Assembly (NCBI RefSeq): GCF_001280065.1
Contig: NZ_LGEA01000096.1
Location: 62,001 to 126,000 of the forward strand
DNA length: 64,000 bases
Direction of reading: 5' to 3'
Origin: Streptomyces sp. NRRL B-1140
GTDB lineage: Bacteria > Actinomycetota > Actinomycetes > Streptomycetales > Streptomycetaceae
Notes under the pieces: generated by a model
Databases searched by the model: none
What the model saw: the letters and a program-made list of their open reading frames with translations, nothing else
What the model was told of the DNA's origin: nothing
Program-made: the position numbers and the translations under genes
Shown here: positions 28,001-37,024 of the stretch, piece after piece
Layout: the number at the start of each line of letters is the position of its first letter
Numbering within the stretch: position 1 is the stretch's first letter

Positions 28001-29283
28001 CCAACGACCTCCTGGGCCGCCACCGGGCCGTGCTCCCCGACTGGCTCGCCCTCTACTACGAGGAGCCCCTCGAGATCACCCACGGCGAGGGCCGCCATGT
28101 CTGGGACGCGCAGGGCAACCGGTACCTCGACTTCTTCGGCGGCATCCTCACCACCATGACCGCGCACGCGCTGCCCGAGGTGACCAAGGCGGTGAGCGAG
28201 CAGGCCGGGCGGATCATCCACTCCTCGACCCTCTACCTCAACCGCCCGATGGTCGAACTCGCCGAGCGTATCGCCCAGCTGAGCGGCATCCCGGACGCCC
28301 GCGTCTTCTTCACCACCTCCGGTACGGAGGCCAACGACACCGCCCTGCTGCTGGCCACCGCGTACCGGCGCAGCAACACGATCCTGGCCATGCGCAACAG
28401 CTACCACGGCCGTTCCTTCAGCGCCGTCGGCATCACCGGCAACAGCGGCTGGTCCCCGACCTCGCTCTCCCCGCTTCAGACGCTGTACGTCCACGGCGGC
28501 GTCCGCACCCGCGGCCCGTTCGCCTCCCTCGGCGACGAGGCGTACATCGCCGCCTGCGTCGAGGACCTGAAGGACCTGCTCGGCCACACCCGCGCGCCGG
28601 CCGCGCTGATCGCCGAGCCCGTGCAGGGCGTCGGCGGCTTCACGGCACCACCGGACGGTCTCTACGCGGCGTTCCGCGAGGTGCTGCACGAGCGCGGCAT
28701 CCTGTGGATCGCCGACGAGGTGCAGACCGGCTGGGGCCGCACCGGCGAGCACTTCTGGGGCTGGCAGGCCCACGGCCGCAACGGACCGCCCGACATCATG
28801 ACCTTCGCCAAGGGCATCGGCAACGGCATGTCCATCGGCGGGGTCGTCGCCCGCTCCGAGATCATGAACTGCCTGGACTCCAACAGCATCTCCACCTTCG
28901 GCGGCACCCAGATCACCATGGCCGCGGGCCTCGCCAACCTCAACTACCTGCTGGAACACGACCTCCAGGGCAACGCCCGGCGTGTCGGGGGACTGCTCAT
29001 CGAACGGCTGCGGGCCGTCGCCGCGCACGTCCCGGCCGTACGGGAGGTTCGCGGCCGCGGCCTGATGCTCGGCATCGAGATCACCAAACCCGGGACCGAC
29101 GAGGCCGATCCGCAGACCGCGGCGGCCGTGCAGGAGGCGGCTCGCGAGGGCGGTCTGCTGATCGGCAAGGGCGGCGGGCACAACACCAGCGCGCTGCGCG
29201 TCGCCCCGCCGCTGTCCCTCAACGTCGCGGAGGCCGAGGAGGGCGCCGCGATCCTCGAGAACGCTCTGCGGAGCATCACGTAG
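27997..29283 (+). CDS. Class III PLP aminotransferase, probable beta-alanine/beta-aminoisobutyrate transaminase
   Basis: This PLP enzyme of 428 residues is of fold type I, class III (omega-transaminase/AGT2-like). HVWDAQGNRYLDFFGGI opens the domain, TTSGTEANDTAL binds the cofactor phosphate, IADEVQTGWGR carries the PLP-ring Asp and MTFAKGIGNG carries the Schiff-base Lys. The GTG at 27997 overlaps the stop of the upstream nitrilase gene by four bases. In context it should accept the beta-amino acid made by that enzyme and give the semialdehyde. The glyoxylate or pyruvate preference cannot be seen. Confidence 0.92.
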   Translation: MTNDLLGRHRAVLPDWLALYYEEPLEITHGEGRHVWDAQGNRYLDFFGGILTTMTAHALPEVTKAVSEQAGRIIHSSTLYLNRPMVELAERIAQLSGIPDARVFFTTSGTEANDTALLLATAYRRSNTILAMRNSYHGRSFSAVGITGNSGWSPTSLSPLQTLYVHGGVRTRGPFASLGDEAYIAACVEDLKDLLGHTRAPAALIAEPVQGVGGFTAPPDGLYAAFREVLHERGILWIADEVQTGWGRTGEHFWGWQAHGRNGPPDIMTFAKGIGNGMSIGGVVARSEIMNCLDSNSISTFGGTQITMAAGLANLNYLLEHDLQGNARRVGGLLIERLRAVAAHVPAVREVRGRGLMLGIEITKPGTDEADPQTAAAVQEAAREGGLLIGKGGGHNTSALRVAPPLSLNVAEAEEGAAILENALRSIT

Positions 29284-29309
29284 CAGTTGCACTGAGCAAG
29301 GGGCCCGCC

Positions 29310-30908
29310 ATGACCATCACCCTGGATTCCCTGGAGCCCGCGCTGTCGGTGCGGCGGGTCCTCACCCTGGAACGGGTACTCGCCGGGGAGCCCGAGGTGG
29401 TGGCCGGGGCGGGCCATCTCGACCGGCTCGTGCGCTGGGTGCACGTCGCCGAGGCGGCCGACGTCGGTGTGATGCTCAGCGGCGGCGAGATGGTCCTCAC
29501 CACGGGGGTGCTGCTCGTCGGCGACGAGGACAAGCAGGCCGAGTACGTCCGGTCGCTGCACCGGGCCGAGGCCGCCGCCGTCGTCCTCGGACTCGGCCGC
29601 GCCTTCCCCACCGCACCGGAGGTGATGCGCCGGGCCGCCGAGCGGTGCGGACTGCCGATGGTCGTCCTGCACCGGCCCTTCCCCTTCGCCGACCTGACCG
29701 AGGAGGTCCAGTCCCGCCTGGTGCGGCGCAAGTTCGCCGCCGTCAGCCTCTCCGAGGCCGTCCGCACCGAACTCACCGCCCTCATCACCGCGGGCGCCCC
29801 GTTGCAAAGCCTGCTCGACGAGGTGGCCCGGCACAGCGCCTGCCCGGTCATCGTCACCAACCTCGCCCACCGCGTCCTCGGCACGGCGGGGGAGCGGCCC
29901 GCGGTCGACGACGTGCTGCGCGACTGGGAGCGCATCGCCCGGCAGGCATGGGGGCACCACGCAGGCCGTTCAGGCACGGGGGGAGGCACCGAGGGCGACG
30001 GCTGGATCCGGGCCGAACTGGGCGGACGCGGGGAACGCTGGGGCCGGATCGTCCTGTGCGGCTACCGCGGCGACACCGCCACCGGACGGCTGCTGGCCGA
30101 CCGCGCCGCCGAGGCCCTCGTCCTGCACCGCATGCTCGGCGGCGGCGCCGCGTGCTCCTGGGAGGAGCAGTCCGCGCAGAGCCTGCTGACCGACCTGGTC
30201 AGCGGCGTCGTACCGGCACGGCAACTTCTGCCCCGGGCCCGGGCGGCCGGGCTGCCCGTCAACCGGCGCACCTTCGTGCCTCTGGTCGTCCGTGACGGCG
30301 ATCCCGCCCGGCTCGAACGTCTCCTGCGGCTGCTGGGCCTGCCCGGGCTGGTCGCCGAACTCGCCGACGGGGCCACCGCCGTGCTGCTGAGCGTCCCCCG
30401 GGACCAGGACGCGAACGCCCTCACCACGCACTTCGCGACCCGGCTGCGCACCGAGTCCGGCCCGGACCACACGGTCGTCGCCGCGGCCGAACCCCGCGCC
30501 GCCTGGGACGACGTGCCCGCCGGACTGCGCGAGGCCCGGCACGTGTCGGACGCCGTGGCCGACTCCTCCGCCATCCTCGACCTCCCCCCGGTGGTACGCC
30601 TGAAGGACGTCCACCTGCGAGGCCTGATCCGGCTGCTGCGCGACGATCCGCACGTGCAGTCGTTCGCGGAGCGGGAGCTGGACGGGCTGCTGCGCGAGAG
30701 CGACGAGGACCTGCTGTCGGTCCTGCGCACCTACCTCGCCACCGGTCGCAACAAGTCCCGCACCGCCCAGCTCCACCACGTCTCCCGGCCCGCCCTCTAT
30801 CGCCGCCTGGAGTCCATACAGGTCCGCCTCGGGGTGGACCTCGACGACTTCGAGCAGGCCGCCTCGGTGCACATCGCACTCCTCGCGCACGACGCGCAAC
30901 AACAGTGA
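29310..30908 (+). CDS. PucR-family transcriptional regulator
   Basis: This 532-residue regulator has an N-terminal PucR domain (residues about 5-130, VRWVHVAEAADVG and LTTGVLLVG), a middle GGDEF-like sensing region and the C-terminal helix-turn-helix (YLATGRNKSRTAQLHHVSRPALYRRLESI). PucR proteins commonly control purine, pyrimidine or allantoin degradation genes in Gram-positive bacteria. It lies 26 nt after the aminotransferase gene on the same strand and before the second nitrilase gene, so it is likely to regulate this catabolic cluster. Two GTGACACG direct repeats lie just downstream, before the next gene. Confidence 0.9.
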   Translation: MTITLDSLEPALSVRRVLTLERVLAGEPEVVAGAGHLDRLVRWVHVAEAADVGVMLSGGEMVLTTGVLLVGDEDKQAEYVRSLHRAEAAAVVLGLGRAFPTAPEVMRRAAERCGLPMVVLHRPFPFADLTEEVQSRLVRRKFAAVSLSEAVRTELTALITAGAPLQSLLDEVARHSACPVIVTNLAHRVLGTAGERPAVDDVLRDWERIARQAWGHHAGRSGTGGGTEGDGWIRAELGGRGERWGRIVLCGYRGDTATGRLLADRAAEALVLHRMLGGGAACSWEEQSAQSLLTDLVSGVVPARQLLPRARAAGLPVNRRTFVPLVVRDGDPARLERLLRLLGLPGLVAELADGATAVLLSVPRDQDANALTTHFATRLRTESGPDHTVVAAAEPRAAWDDVPAGLREARHVSDAVADSSAILDLPPVVRLKDVHLRGLIRLLRDDPHVQSFAERELDGLLRESDEDLLSVLRTYLATGRNKSRTAQLHHVSRPALYRRLESIQVRLGVDLDDFEQAASVHIALLAHDAQQQ

Positions 30909-30958
30909 AACACGCAACCACCTGGGAAAACGGCGGTGAAACATGGGTCCACGAAAGA

Positions 30959-30998
30959 GTGACACGGTGGCACGCCGCACGCCCTCGGACGTGACACG
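30959..30998. promoter_or_regulatory. GTGACACG direct repeats upstream of second nitrilase gene
   Basis: GTGACACG occurs at 30959-30966 and at 30991-30998, 32 bp apart or about three helical turns. The pair lies 65-105 nt upstream of the second nitrilase start and just after pucR, a suitable position for PucR binding sites. Confidence 0.35.
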
Positions 30999-31063
30999 CT
31001 GCAACTCAAAGACGCCCTTCGCCCTCCCTAGGCTCACGGCACACCGAGCTACCGGAGGTCCCG

Positions 31064-31906
31064 ATGAGCCGAGTGATCCGTGCCGCCGTCTTCCAGACCG
31101 CCTGGACGGGCGACAAGGAATCGATGATCCAGGTCCACGAGCAGGCGGTCCGCGACGCGGCCGCCCAGGGCGCTCAGGTCCTGTGCTTCCAGGAGCTGTT
31201 CTACGGACCGTACTTCTGCCAGGTCCAGGACCCGGCCTTCTACGAGTACGCCGAGCAGATCCCCGAGGGCCCCATCGTCCGGCGCTTCCAGGCCCTCGCG
31301 AAGGAACACGGCATCGTCCTGGTGCTGCCGATGTACGAGGAGGAGCAGCCCGGCGTCCTGTACAACACCGCCGCCGTGATCGACGCGGACGGCTCCTACC
31401 TCGGCAAGTACCGCAAGACGCACATCCCCCAGGTCAGGGGCTTCTGGGAGAAGTTCTACTTCCGCCCGGGCAACTCCGGCTGGCCCATTTTCGACACCAA
31501 GGCCGGCCGTATCGGCGTCTACATCTGCTACGACCGCCACTTCCCGGAGGGCTGGCGCGCCCTCGGCCTCGCGGGTGCCGAGATCGTCTTCAACCCCTCG
31601 GCCACCTCCCGCGGCCTGTCCGGCTACCTCTGGCAGCTGGAGCAGCCGGCGGCGGCCGTGGCGAACGAGTACTTCGTCGGCGCGATCAACCGTGTCGGCG
31701 TCGAGGAGTACGGCGACAACGACTTCTACGGCACCTCGTACTTCGTGGACCCGGAGGCCCGGTTCGTCGGCGAGGTGGCGAGCGACAAGGAGCCCGAACT
31801 GGTGGTGAGGGACCTGGACATGGCCAAACTCCGCGAGGTCCGCGACCGCTGGCAGTTCTACAGGGACCGGGCGCCCGGCGCTTACGGGCCGCTGACGGCA
31901 CCTTGA
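31064..31906 (+). CDS. Nitrilase-family amidohydrolase, probable beta-ureidopropionase (copy 2)
   Basis: This 280-residue paralogue of the enzyme at 27.2 kb has about two-thirds identical residues by eye. The triad is complete: Glu in LCFQELFY, Lys in GKYRKTHIPQ and Cys in VYICYDRHFPEGW. The ATG at 31064 follows GGAGG. The two copies differ around the substrate region (PSATSRGLSGYLWQLE against PSATHRSLSSHLWRLE), suggesting different N-carbamoyl substrates. It precedes the hydantoinase gene by about 95 nt, a gap that holds a hairpin and a dispersed repeat. Confidence 0.9.
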   Translation: MSRVIRAAVFQTAWTGDKESMIQVHEQAVRDAAAQGAQVLCFQELFYGPYFCQVQDPAFYEYAEQIPEGPIVRRFQALAKEHGIVLVLPMYEEEQPGVLYNTAAVIDADGSYLGKYRKTHIPQVRGFWEKFYFRPGNSGWPIFDTKAGRIGVYICYDRHFPEGWRALGLAGAEIVFNPSATSRGLSGYLWQLEQPAAAVANEYFVGAINRVGVEEYGDNDFYGTSYFVDPEARFVGEVASDKEPELVVRDLDMAKLREVRDRWQFYRDRAPGAYGPLTAP

Positions 31907-31914
31907 TACGTCCG

Positions 31915-31980
31915 TGGGGGACGTGCCCCCAGGGGCGCGGGGAACTGCGCGACCAGCCACATACAGCCCGCACCGACCCA
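31915..31980. repeat. Hairpin plus dispersed Streptomyces intergenic repeat
   Basis: TGGGGG and CCCCCA pair around ACGTG (31915-31931). A copy of the common Streptomyces repeat (AGGGGCGCGGGGAACTGCGC, then GACCAGCC) follows, related to the one at 21.6 kb in reverse orientation. It separates the second nitrilase gene from the hydantoinase gene and could weaken or end read-through. Confidence 0.55.
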
Positions 31981-32000
31981 CTGCGAGGAGCGACCACGAC

Positions 32001-33404
32001 ATGAGCAGCCGTACAGTCATCCGCGGCGGCCTCGTCATCACCGCATCCGACGAGATCCACGCCGACGTCCTGATCGAGGACGGCCGAATCGCCGCCCTCG
32101 CAGCCACGGGGACACCCGCCGCCGAATCCTTCACAGCCGAGCGCACCATCGACGCCACCGGGAAGTACGTCATCCCCGGCGGCGTCGACGCCCACACCCA
32201 CATGGAGCTGCCCTTCGGCGGCACCTTCGCCTCCGACACCTTCGAGACCGGCACCCGCGCCGCCGCCTGGGGCGGCACGACGACGATCATCGACTTCGCC
32301 GTGCAGAGCGTCGGCCACAGCCTGCGCGAGGGGCTCGACACCTGGCACGCCAAGGCCGACGGCAACTGCGCGGTCGACTACGGCTTCCACATGATCGTCT
32401 CCGACGTCAACGAGCACACCCTCAAGGAGATGGACCACCTGGTGGAGGAGGGCGTCACCTCCTTCAAGCAGTTCATGGCCTACCCGGGCGTCTTCTACAG
32501 CGACGACGGCCAGATCCTGCGCGCCATGCAGCGCTCCGCCGAGAACGGCGGCCTGATCATGATGCACGCCGAGAACGGCATCGCGATCGACGTGCTGGTG
32601 GAGCAGGCGCTGGCCCGCGGGGAGACCGACCCCCGCTACCACGGAGAGGTCCGCAAGGCCCTCCTCGAAGCCGAGGCCACCCACCGCGCCATCAAGCTCG
32701 CGCAGGTGGCCGGCGCACCCCTCTACGTCGTGCACGTCTCCGCCACGGAGGCGGTCGCCGAGCTGGCCCGGGCCCGCGACGAGGGACTGAACGTCTTCGG
32801 CGAGACCTGCCCGCAGTACCTGTTCCTGTCCACCGACAACCTCGCCGAGCCCGACTTCGAGGGCGCCAAGTACGTGTGCAGCACCCCGCTCAGGCCGAAG
32901 GAGCACCAGGCCGCACTGTGGCGCGGCCTGCGCACGAACGACCTCCAGGTCGTCTCCACCGACCACTGCCCCTTCTGCTTCACCGGTCAGAAGGACCTGG
33001 GCCGCGGCGACTTCTCCAAGATCCCCAACGGCCTGCCGGGCGTGGAGAACCGTATGGACCTGCTCCACCAGGCGGTCCTCGACGGCCACATCTCGCGCCG
33101 CCGCTGGATCGAGATCGCCTGCGCGACCCCGGCCCGGATGTTCGGCCTCTACCCGAAGAAGGGCACCATCGCGCCGGGCGCCGACGCCGACGTCGTCATC
33201 TACGACCCGCACGCCGAGCAGGTCATGTCCGCCGAGACGCACCACATGAACGTCGACTACTCGGCCTACGAGGGCAAACGCACCACCGGCCGGGTCGAGA
33301 CGGTGCTCTCGCGCGGTGAACCCGTCATCACCGAGCGGGAGTACACCGGGCGCGCCGGGCACGGCGTGTTCACCCCGCGTTCCACCTGTCAGTACCTCAA
33401 CTAG
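32001..33404 (+). CDS. hydA: Dihydropyrimidinase / hydantoinase
   Basis: This cyclic amidohydrolase of 467 residues opens dihydrouracil, dihydrothymine or 5-substituted hydantoins to N-carbamoyl amino acids. Metal ligands are visible: HTH in GGVDAHTHMELP, the carboxylated Lys in SFKQFMAY, His in YVVHVSA and Asp in STDHCPF. The substrate loop EFGAKY-type region reads FEGAKYVCSTPLR. The ATG at 32001 follows GAGGAG; the upstream open frame covers the intergenic repeat. It stands between the nitrilase-family carbamoylase and the F420-type oxidoreductase genes, as expected for a reductive pyrimidine degradation operon. Confidence 0.94.
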   Translation: MSSRTVIRGGLVITASDEIHADVLIEDGRIAALAATGTPAAESFTAERTIDATGKYVIPGGVDAHTHMELPFGGTFASDTFETGTRAAAWGGTTTIIDFAVQSVGHSLREGLDTWHAKADGNCAVDYGFHMIVSDVNEHTLKEMDHLVEEGVTSFKQFMAYPGVFYSDDGQILRAMQRSAENGGLIMMHAENGIAIDVLVEQALARGETDPRYHGEVRKALLEAEATHRAIKLAQVAGAPLYVVHVSATEAVAELARARDEGLNVFGETCPQYLFLSTDNLAEPDFEGAKYVCSTPLRPKEHQAALWRGLRTNDLQVVSTDHCPFCFTGQKDLGRGDFSKIPNGLPGVENRMDLLHQAVLDGHISRRRWIEIACATPARMFGLYPKKGTIAPGADADVVIYDPHAEQVMSAETHHMNVDYSAYEGKRTTGRVETVLSRGEPVITEREYTGRAGHGVFTPRSTCQYLN

Positions 33405-33415
33405 GAGTGGCGCAG

Positions 33416-34438
33416 ATGGACTTCGGACTCGTCCTGCAGACCGACCCGCCCGCCTCGCGGGTGATCAGCCTGATGAAACGCGCGGAACGGAACGGCTTCA
33501 CGTACGGCTGGACCTTCGACTCCGCCGTGCTGTGGCAGGAACCGTTCGTGATCTACAGCCAGATCCTGGCCAACACCACGACCCTGAAGGTCGGGCCGAT
33601 GGTGACCAACCCGGGCACCCGCACCTGGGAGGTCACCGCCTCCACCTTCGCCACCCTCAACGACATGTTCGGCAACCGCACGGTCTGCGGTATCGGCCGC
33701 GGCGACTCCGCTATGCGGGTGGCCGGCCGCAAACCCAACACCCTGGCCCGCATCAGCGAGGCCATGAAGGTCATCCGGGACCTCGCCGGCGGACGGGAGG
33801 CCGACCTCGGCGGCGGCACCGTCGTCCGGTTCCCCTGGATCAAGGAGGGCGCCGAACTGCCCGTGTGGATGGCGGCGTACGGCCCCAAGGCCCTGAAGAT
33901 GACCGGCGAGGAAGCGGACGGGTTCATCCTCCAGCTGGCCGACCTCTATCTCACCGAGTACATGGTCAAGGCCGTGAAGGACGCGGCCGTCGCGGCCGGC
34001 CGGGACCCCGCCGAGGTGACCGTCTGCGTGGCCGCTCCGGCCTACGTCACCGAGGACGACTCGCCCGAGGCGCTCGCCCACGCACGCGAGCAGTGCCGCT
34101 GGTTCGGCGGCATGGTCGGCAACCACGTCGCCGACCTCGTCTCCAAGTACGGCGAGCACTCCGCCGCCGTCCCCGACGAACTCACCGACTACATCAAGGC
34201 CCGCGAGGGCTACGACTACTCCCACCACGGCCGCGCCGACAACCCGGACACCCGGTTCGTGCCCGACGAGATCGTCGACCGGTTCTGCCTCATCGGCCCG
34301 GTCGAGAAGCACATCGAGAAGCTGGAGGCGCTGCGGGCGCTCGGCGTGGACCAGTTCGCCGTCTACGACATGCACGACGCGCAGGAGGCCGTGATCGAGG
34401 CCTACGGATCCCAGGTGATCCCGGCCGTCAACGGCTGA
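33416..34438 (+). CDS. LLM-class F420-dependent oxidoreductase (TIGR03842-like)
   Basis: This 340-residue luciferase-like monooxygenase-fold protein resembles those that use coenzyme F420 (GPMVTNPGTRTWEVTAS, CGIGRGDSAMR, PVWMAAYGPKALKMTGEEADGF). The ATG at 33416 follows AGGAG with eight bases between; a GTG at 33407 overlaps the Shine-Dalgarno and is less likely. It starts 12 nt after the hydantoinase stop, so the two are almost certainly co-transcribed. I recall a family of such proteins (TIGR03842) placed beside dihydropyrimidinase genes. Its reaction is not known. It may reduce or oxidise a pyrimidine or hydantoin ring in place of a dihydropyrimidine dehydrogenase. Confidence 0.85.
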   Translation: MDFGLVLQTDPPASRVISLMKRAERNGFTYGWTFDSAVLWQEPFVIYSQILANTTTLKVGPMVTNPGTRTWEVTASTFATLNDMFGNRTVCGIGRGDSAMRVAGRKPNTLARISEAMKVIRDLAGGREADLGGGTVVRFPWIKEGAELPVWMAAYGPKALKMTGEEADGFILQLADLYLTEYMVKAVKDAAVAAGRDPAEVTVCVAAPAYVTEDDSPEALAHAREQCRWFGGMVGNHVADLVSKYGEHSAAVPDELTDYIKAREGYDYSHHGRADNPDTRFVPDEIVDRFCLIGPVEKHIEKLEALRALGVDQFAVYDMHDAQEAVIEAYGSQVIPAVNG

Positions 34439-34467
34439 CCTCCGCCGCCGCACACCCCCTGTGAACT

Positions 34468-34495
34468 CCCCCTTCCCAGCGGCTCGGGAAGGGGG
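34468..34495. terminator. Terminator hairpin after the F420 oxidoreductase gene
   Basis: CCCCCTTCCC and GGGAAGGGGG form a perfect 10-bp stem around an eight-base loop, 30 nt after the stop codon. It probably ends the catabolic transcript, so the permease gene downstream would need its own promoter or read-through. Confidence 0.75.
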
Positions 34496-34576
34496 CCCAG
34501 GACGCTCCACGAGCGCACCCCCCATCGGCTCACCGCACGGCCTTTCCCGTCCCACCTCCCCTGATTGGCCCGGCCC

Positions 34577-36097
34577 ATGACCGATACCGCTCCCACGGCC
34601 CCACCGCCGACCACCCAAGTCACCCTCGCCGACGGCCGGGTGGAGATCGCCCCGGGCGCCCCCGCACCGACCGGCCCCTACGCCAACGAGGACCTGCTGC
34701 CGGTCCCGGTGGAGAAGCGCACCTGGACGACGTACAACTTCTCCGCCCTGTGGGTCGGCATGGCCCACAACACGGCCTCCTGGACCCTCGCCTCCGGTCT
34801 CATAGCCGTCGGCATGGACTGGAAGCAGGCGGTGCTCACCATCGCCCTGGCCAACGTGATCGTGCTGATACCGATGCTGCTCACCGGGCACGCCGGGCCC
34901 AAGTACGGCATACCCTTCCCGGTCTTCGCCCGGGCCTCCTTCGGCATCCGCGGCGCCAACCTGCCCGCCGTCGTACGGGCGTTGGTGGCGTGCGGCTGGT
35001 TCGGGATCCAGACCTGGATCGGCGGCGAGGCCATCTTTTTCCTCGCCGGCAAACTCATCGGCAGCGGCTGGACGGACGCGGCGAAGGTCGGCGGCTACGC
35101 CTGGACCATGTGGCTGTCGTTCGCGATCTTCTGGGCGCTCCAGGTCGTCATCATCTACCGGGGCATGGAGACGATCCGCCGCTTCGAGAACTGGGCCGCG
35201 CCCTTCGTGCTCGTCGGCGCGTTCGTGATGCTGTGGTGGATGAGCGACAAGGCGGGCGGCCTCGGCCCGCTGTTCGACCAGCCCTCCAAGCTCGGCTGGG
35301 GCGCCGACTTCTGGAAACTGTTCGCCCCCGCCCTGATGGGCATGATCGGTTTCTGGTCCACGCTGTCGCTGAACATCCCCGACTTCACCCGCTACGGCAG
35401 GAGCCAGAAGGCACAGACCCGGGGCCAGGCCCTCGGCCTGCCGACCACCATGACCCTGTTCGCCTTCCTGTCGGTCATGGTCACCTCCGGCTCCCAGGCC
35501 GTCTACGGCGAGGCCATCTGGGACCCCGTACAGCTCGCCGCCAAGACCGACAACACGGTGGGCCTGCTCTTCGCCCTGGTCACGGTGCTGGTGGCGACGC
35601 TCTCCGTCAACGTCGCGGCCAACCTGGTCTCGCCGGCGTTCGACTTCTCCAACATCGCGCCCCGGCGCATCAGTTTCCGGGCCGGTGCCCTCGCCACCTG
35701 CGTCCTCGGTGTGCTGATCTTCCCGTGGAAGCTGTACTCCGACCCGCAGGGCTACATCTTCACCTGGCTCGGGCTGGTCGGCGGCCTGCTCGGCACCGTC
35801 GCCGGCATCCTCATCGCCGACTACTGGATCCTGCGCCGCTCCCGGCTCGACCTCGCCGACCTGTACCGGCCAGGCGGCCGCTACTGGTACGCGGGCGGCT
35901 GGAACTGGCGGGCCGTCGTCGCCTTCGTGGTCGGCGGTGTCCTCGCGGTCGGCGGCGCGAGCTTCAAGCCGCTGATCGACGGCCGTCCCGTCCCCGCGCT
36001 GGCCGATCTGGCCGACTACGGCTGGGCCGTGGGCCTGTGCACCTCGATGATCCTGTATCTGGCGCTGATGGCCACCCGGGGCCGCAGCACCCGCTGA
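34577..36097 (+). CDS. NCS1-family nucleobase/hydantoin permease
   Basis: This 506-residue membrane transporter is of the nucleobase-cation-symport-1 family, related to uracil, allantoin and hydantoin permeases. It has about twelve membrane segments, including WVGMAHNTASWTLASGLIAVG, NVIVLIPMLLTGHAGPKYGI and ALVACGWFGIQTWIGGEAI. The family motifs PFPVFARASFGIRG and IPDFTRYGRSQKAQ are present. The ATG at 34577 is chosen; a TTG at 34565 is possible. It should import the substrate for the catabolic genes upstream, although a strong hairpin separates them. The substrate may be uracil, dihydrouracil or a hydantoin. Confidence 0.92.
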   Translation: MTDTAPTAPPPTTQVTLADGRVEIAPGAPAPTGPYANEDLLPVPVEKRTWTTYNFSALWVGMAHNTASWTLASGLIAVGMDWKQAVLTIALANVIVLIPMLLTGHAGPKYGIPFPVFARASFGIRGANLPAVVRALVACGWFGIQTWIGGEAIFFLAGKLIGSGWTDAAKVGGYAWTMWLSFAIFWALQVVIIYRGMETIRRFENWAAPFVLVGAFVMLWWMSDKAGGLGPLFDQPSKLGWGADFWKLFAPALMGMIGFWSTLSLNIPDFTRYGRSQKAQTRGQALGLPTTMTLFAFLSVMVTSGSQAVYGEAIWDPVQLAAKTDNTVGLLFALVTVLVATLSVNVAANLVSPAFDFSNIAPRRISFRAGALATCVLGVLIFPWKLYSDPQGYIFTWLGLVGGLLGTVAGILIADYWILRRSRLDLADLYRPGGRYWYAGGWNWRAVVAFVVGGVLAVGGASFKPLIDGRPVPALADLADYGWAVGLCTSMILYLALMATRGRSTR

Positions 36098-36111
36098 GGG
36101 AGCCCGGCGTG

Positions 36112-36143
36112 CTGGAGAGCGCTCAGTCCTTGTCGCTCTCCAG
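36112..36143. terminator. Bidirectional terminator hairpin overlapping a gene end
   Basis: CTGGAGAGCG and CGCTCTCCAG form a perfect 10-bp stem with a 12-base loop. It lies between the permease and the convergent DUF3558 gene, with its right arm inside the last codons of the latter. Confidence 0.65.
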
Positions 36144-36791
36144 CGCGGCCACCGCTTCCTTCGCGGCCTTGATGGCGCCTTTGTTGATCGTGTCCGTGCT
36201 CGGCGCCTTCTTCGACTCGAAGTCACTGCCGTTGTAGGTGATCGTCACCAGCGCGTTGGAGGCGCGGGCGAACACCACGCCCTCGCGGGTCTCCTGCTTG
36301 TCCTCCGTCGTCAGATTCACGACCGAGTACGCGCCGTCCCCCAGGCCGGGGACCGCTCCGCCACCGCTCTGCTTCTCGGTGTGCGCCAGGTACGACCTCC
36401 GCGCGGCCTCGTCCGACTCCATGATCTCGTAGGACACGTCGAGCCAGCGGTAGTCGTAGCCCTTGAGCGCGTTCCAGGAGCAGGTGCGGCGCAGCTCCGC
36501 GTCCGTGGAGGGGATCTCCTTGCCGGCCGTCTTGGCGCCCGGCACCAGATCCTCGATGGTCTTCTTGGCGATGCTCTCGCACGGGGCGGGCGCTGCCGAG
36601 TACGCCTTCGACACCGTCGACGTCGACGGCGCCGACTCCGAGCGGGTCTCGGTCTTCTCTTCGGCCGGCTTGTGCTCGGCGGCCTGCGGCGCGGCGGGCT
36701 GACCGGACGACAGCGCCCAGCCCACCGCGGCGAGCACCACCACGGGGGACAGACGGGCGGTCAGGGCCAGAGGCAGAGGTAGGGAACGCAC
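36123..36791 (-). CDS. Secreted DUF3558-type protein
   Basis: This 222-residue exported protein begins at a GTG after GAAGGG. An N-terminal hydrophobic signal (LPLALTARLSPVVVLAAVGWAL) is followed by a Ser/Glu/Pro-rich linker, then a DUF3558-like domain with CESIAKKTIEDLVP, RRTCSWNALKGYDYRWLDVSYE and the later AVPGLGDGAYSV. Two cysteines at the domain ends of the CES and RTCSW segments probably form a disulfide. Most relatives are lipoproteins, but no lipobox cysteine is present here. Its function is unknown. Confidence 0.8.
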   Translation of the reverse strand: MRSLPLPLALTARLSPVVVLAAVGWALSSGQPAAPQAAEHKPAEEKTETRSESAPSTSTVSKAYSAAPAPCESIAKKTIEDLVPGAKTAGKEIPSTDAELRRTCSWNALKGYDYRWLDVSYEIMESDEAARRSYLAHTEKQSGGGAVPGLGDGAYSVVNLTTEDKQETREGVVFARASNALVTITYNGSDFESKKAPSTDTINKGAIKAAKEAVAALESDKD

Positions 36792-37024
36792 GGCGCCCTT
36801 CAGGTGTGGACGGACGGTGCGGAACGGGTCCGCACGGCGGACGGGACGACAGTTTCACATGCGTGCCCGTGCGGCGGAAGTGCGGCCTCCCCACGCGTTC
36901 TGCGGAACACCGTACGTGTCGGCGCGGTCGCGCTGCGCCCGGCCCGGCCTGGCGATGCCGCCCGGGACAAGGCCGGACATGCCCCAACTTCCGGCGACAG
37001 GAAGGGACATTCACTCCCCGGCAT

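Noticed and set aside
33401..36226. Very long minus-strand frame opposite the F420 oxidoreductase and permease
   Set aside because: Composition is His/Gly/Glu-rich without domains; the plus strand has two complete, motif-bearing genes.
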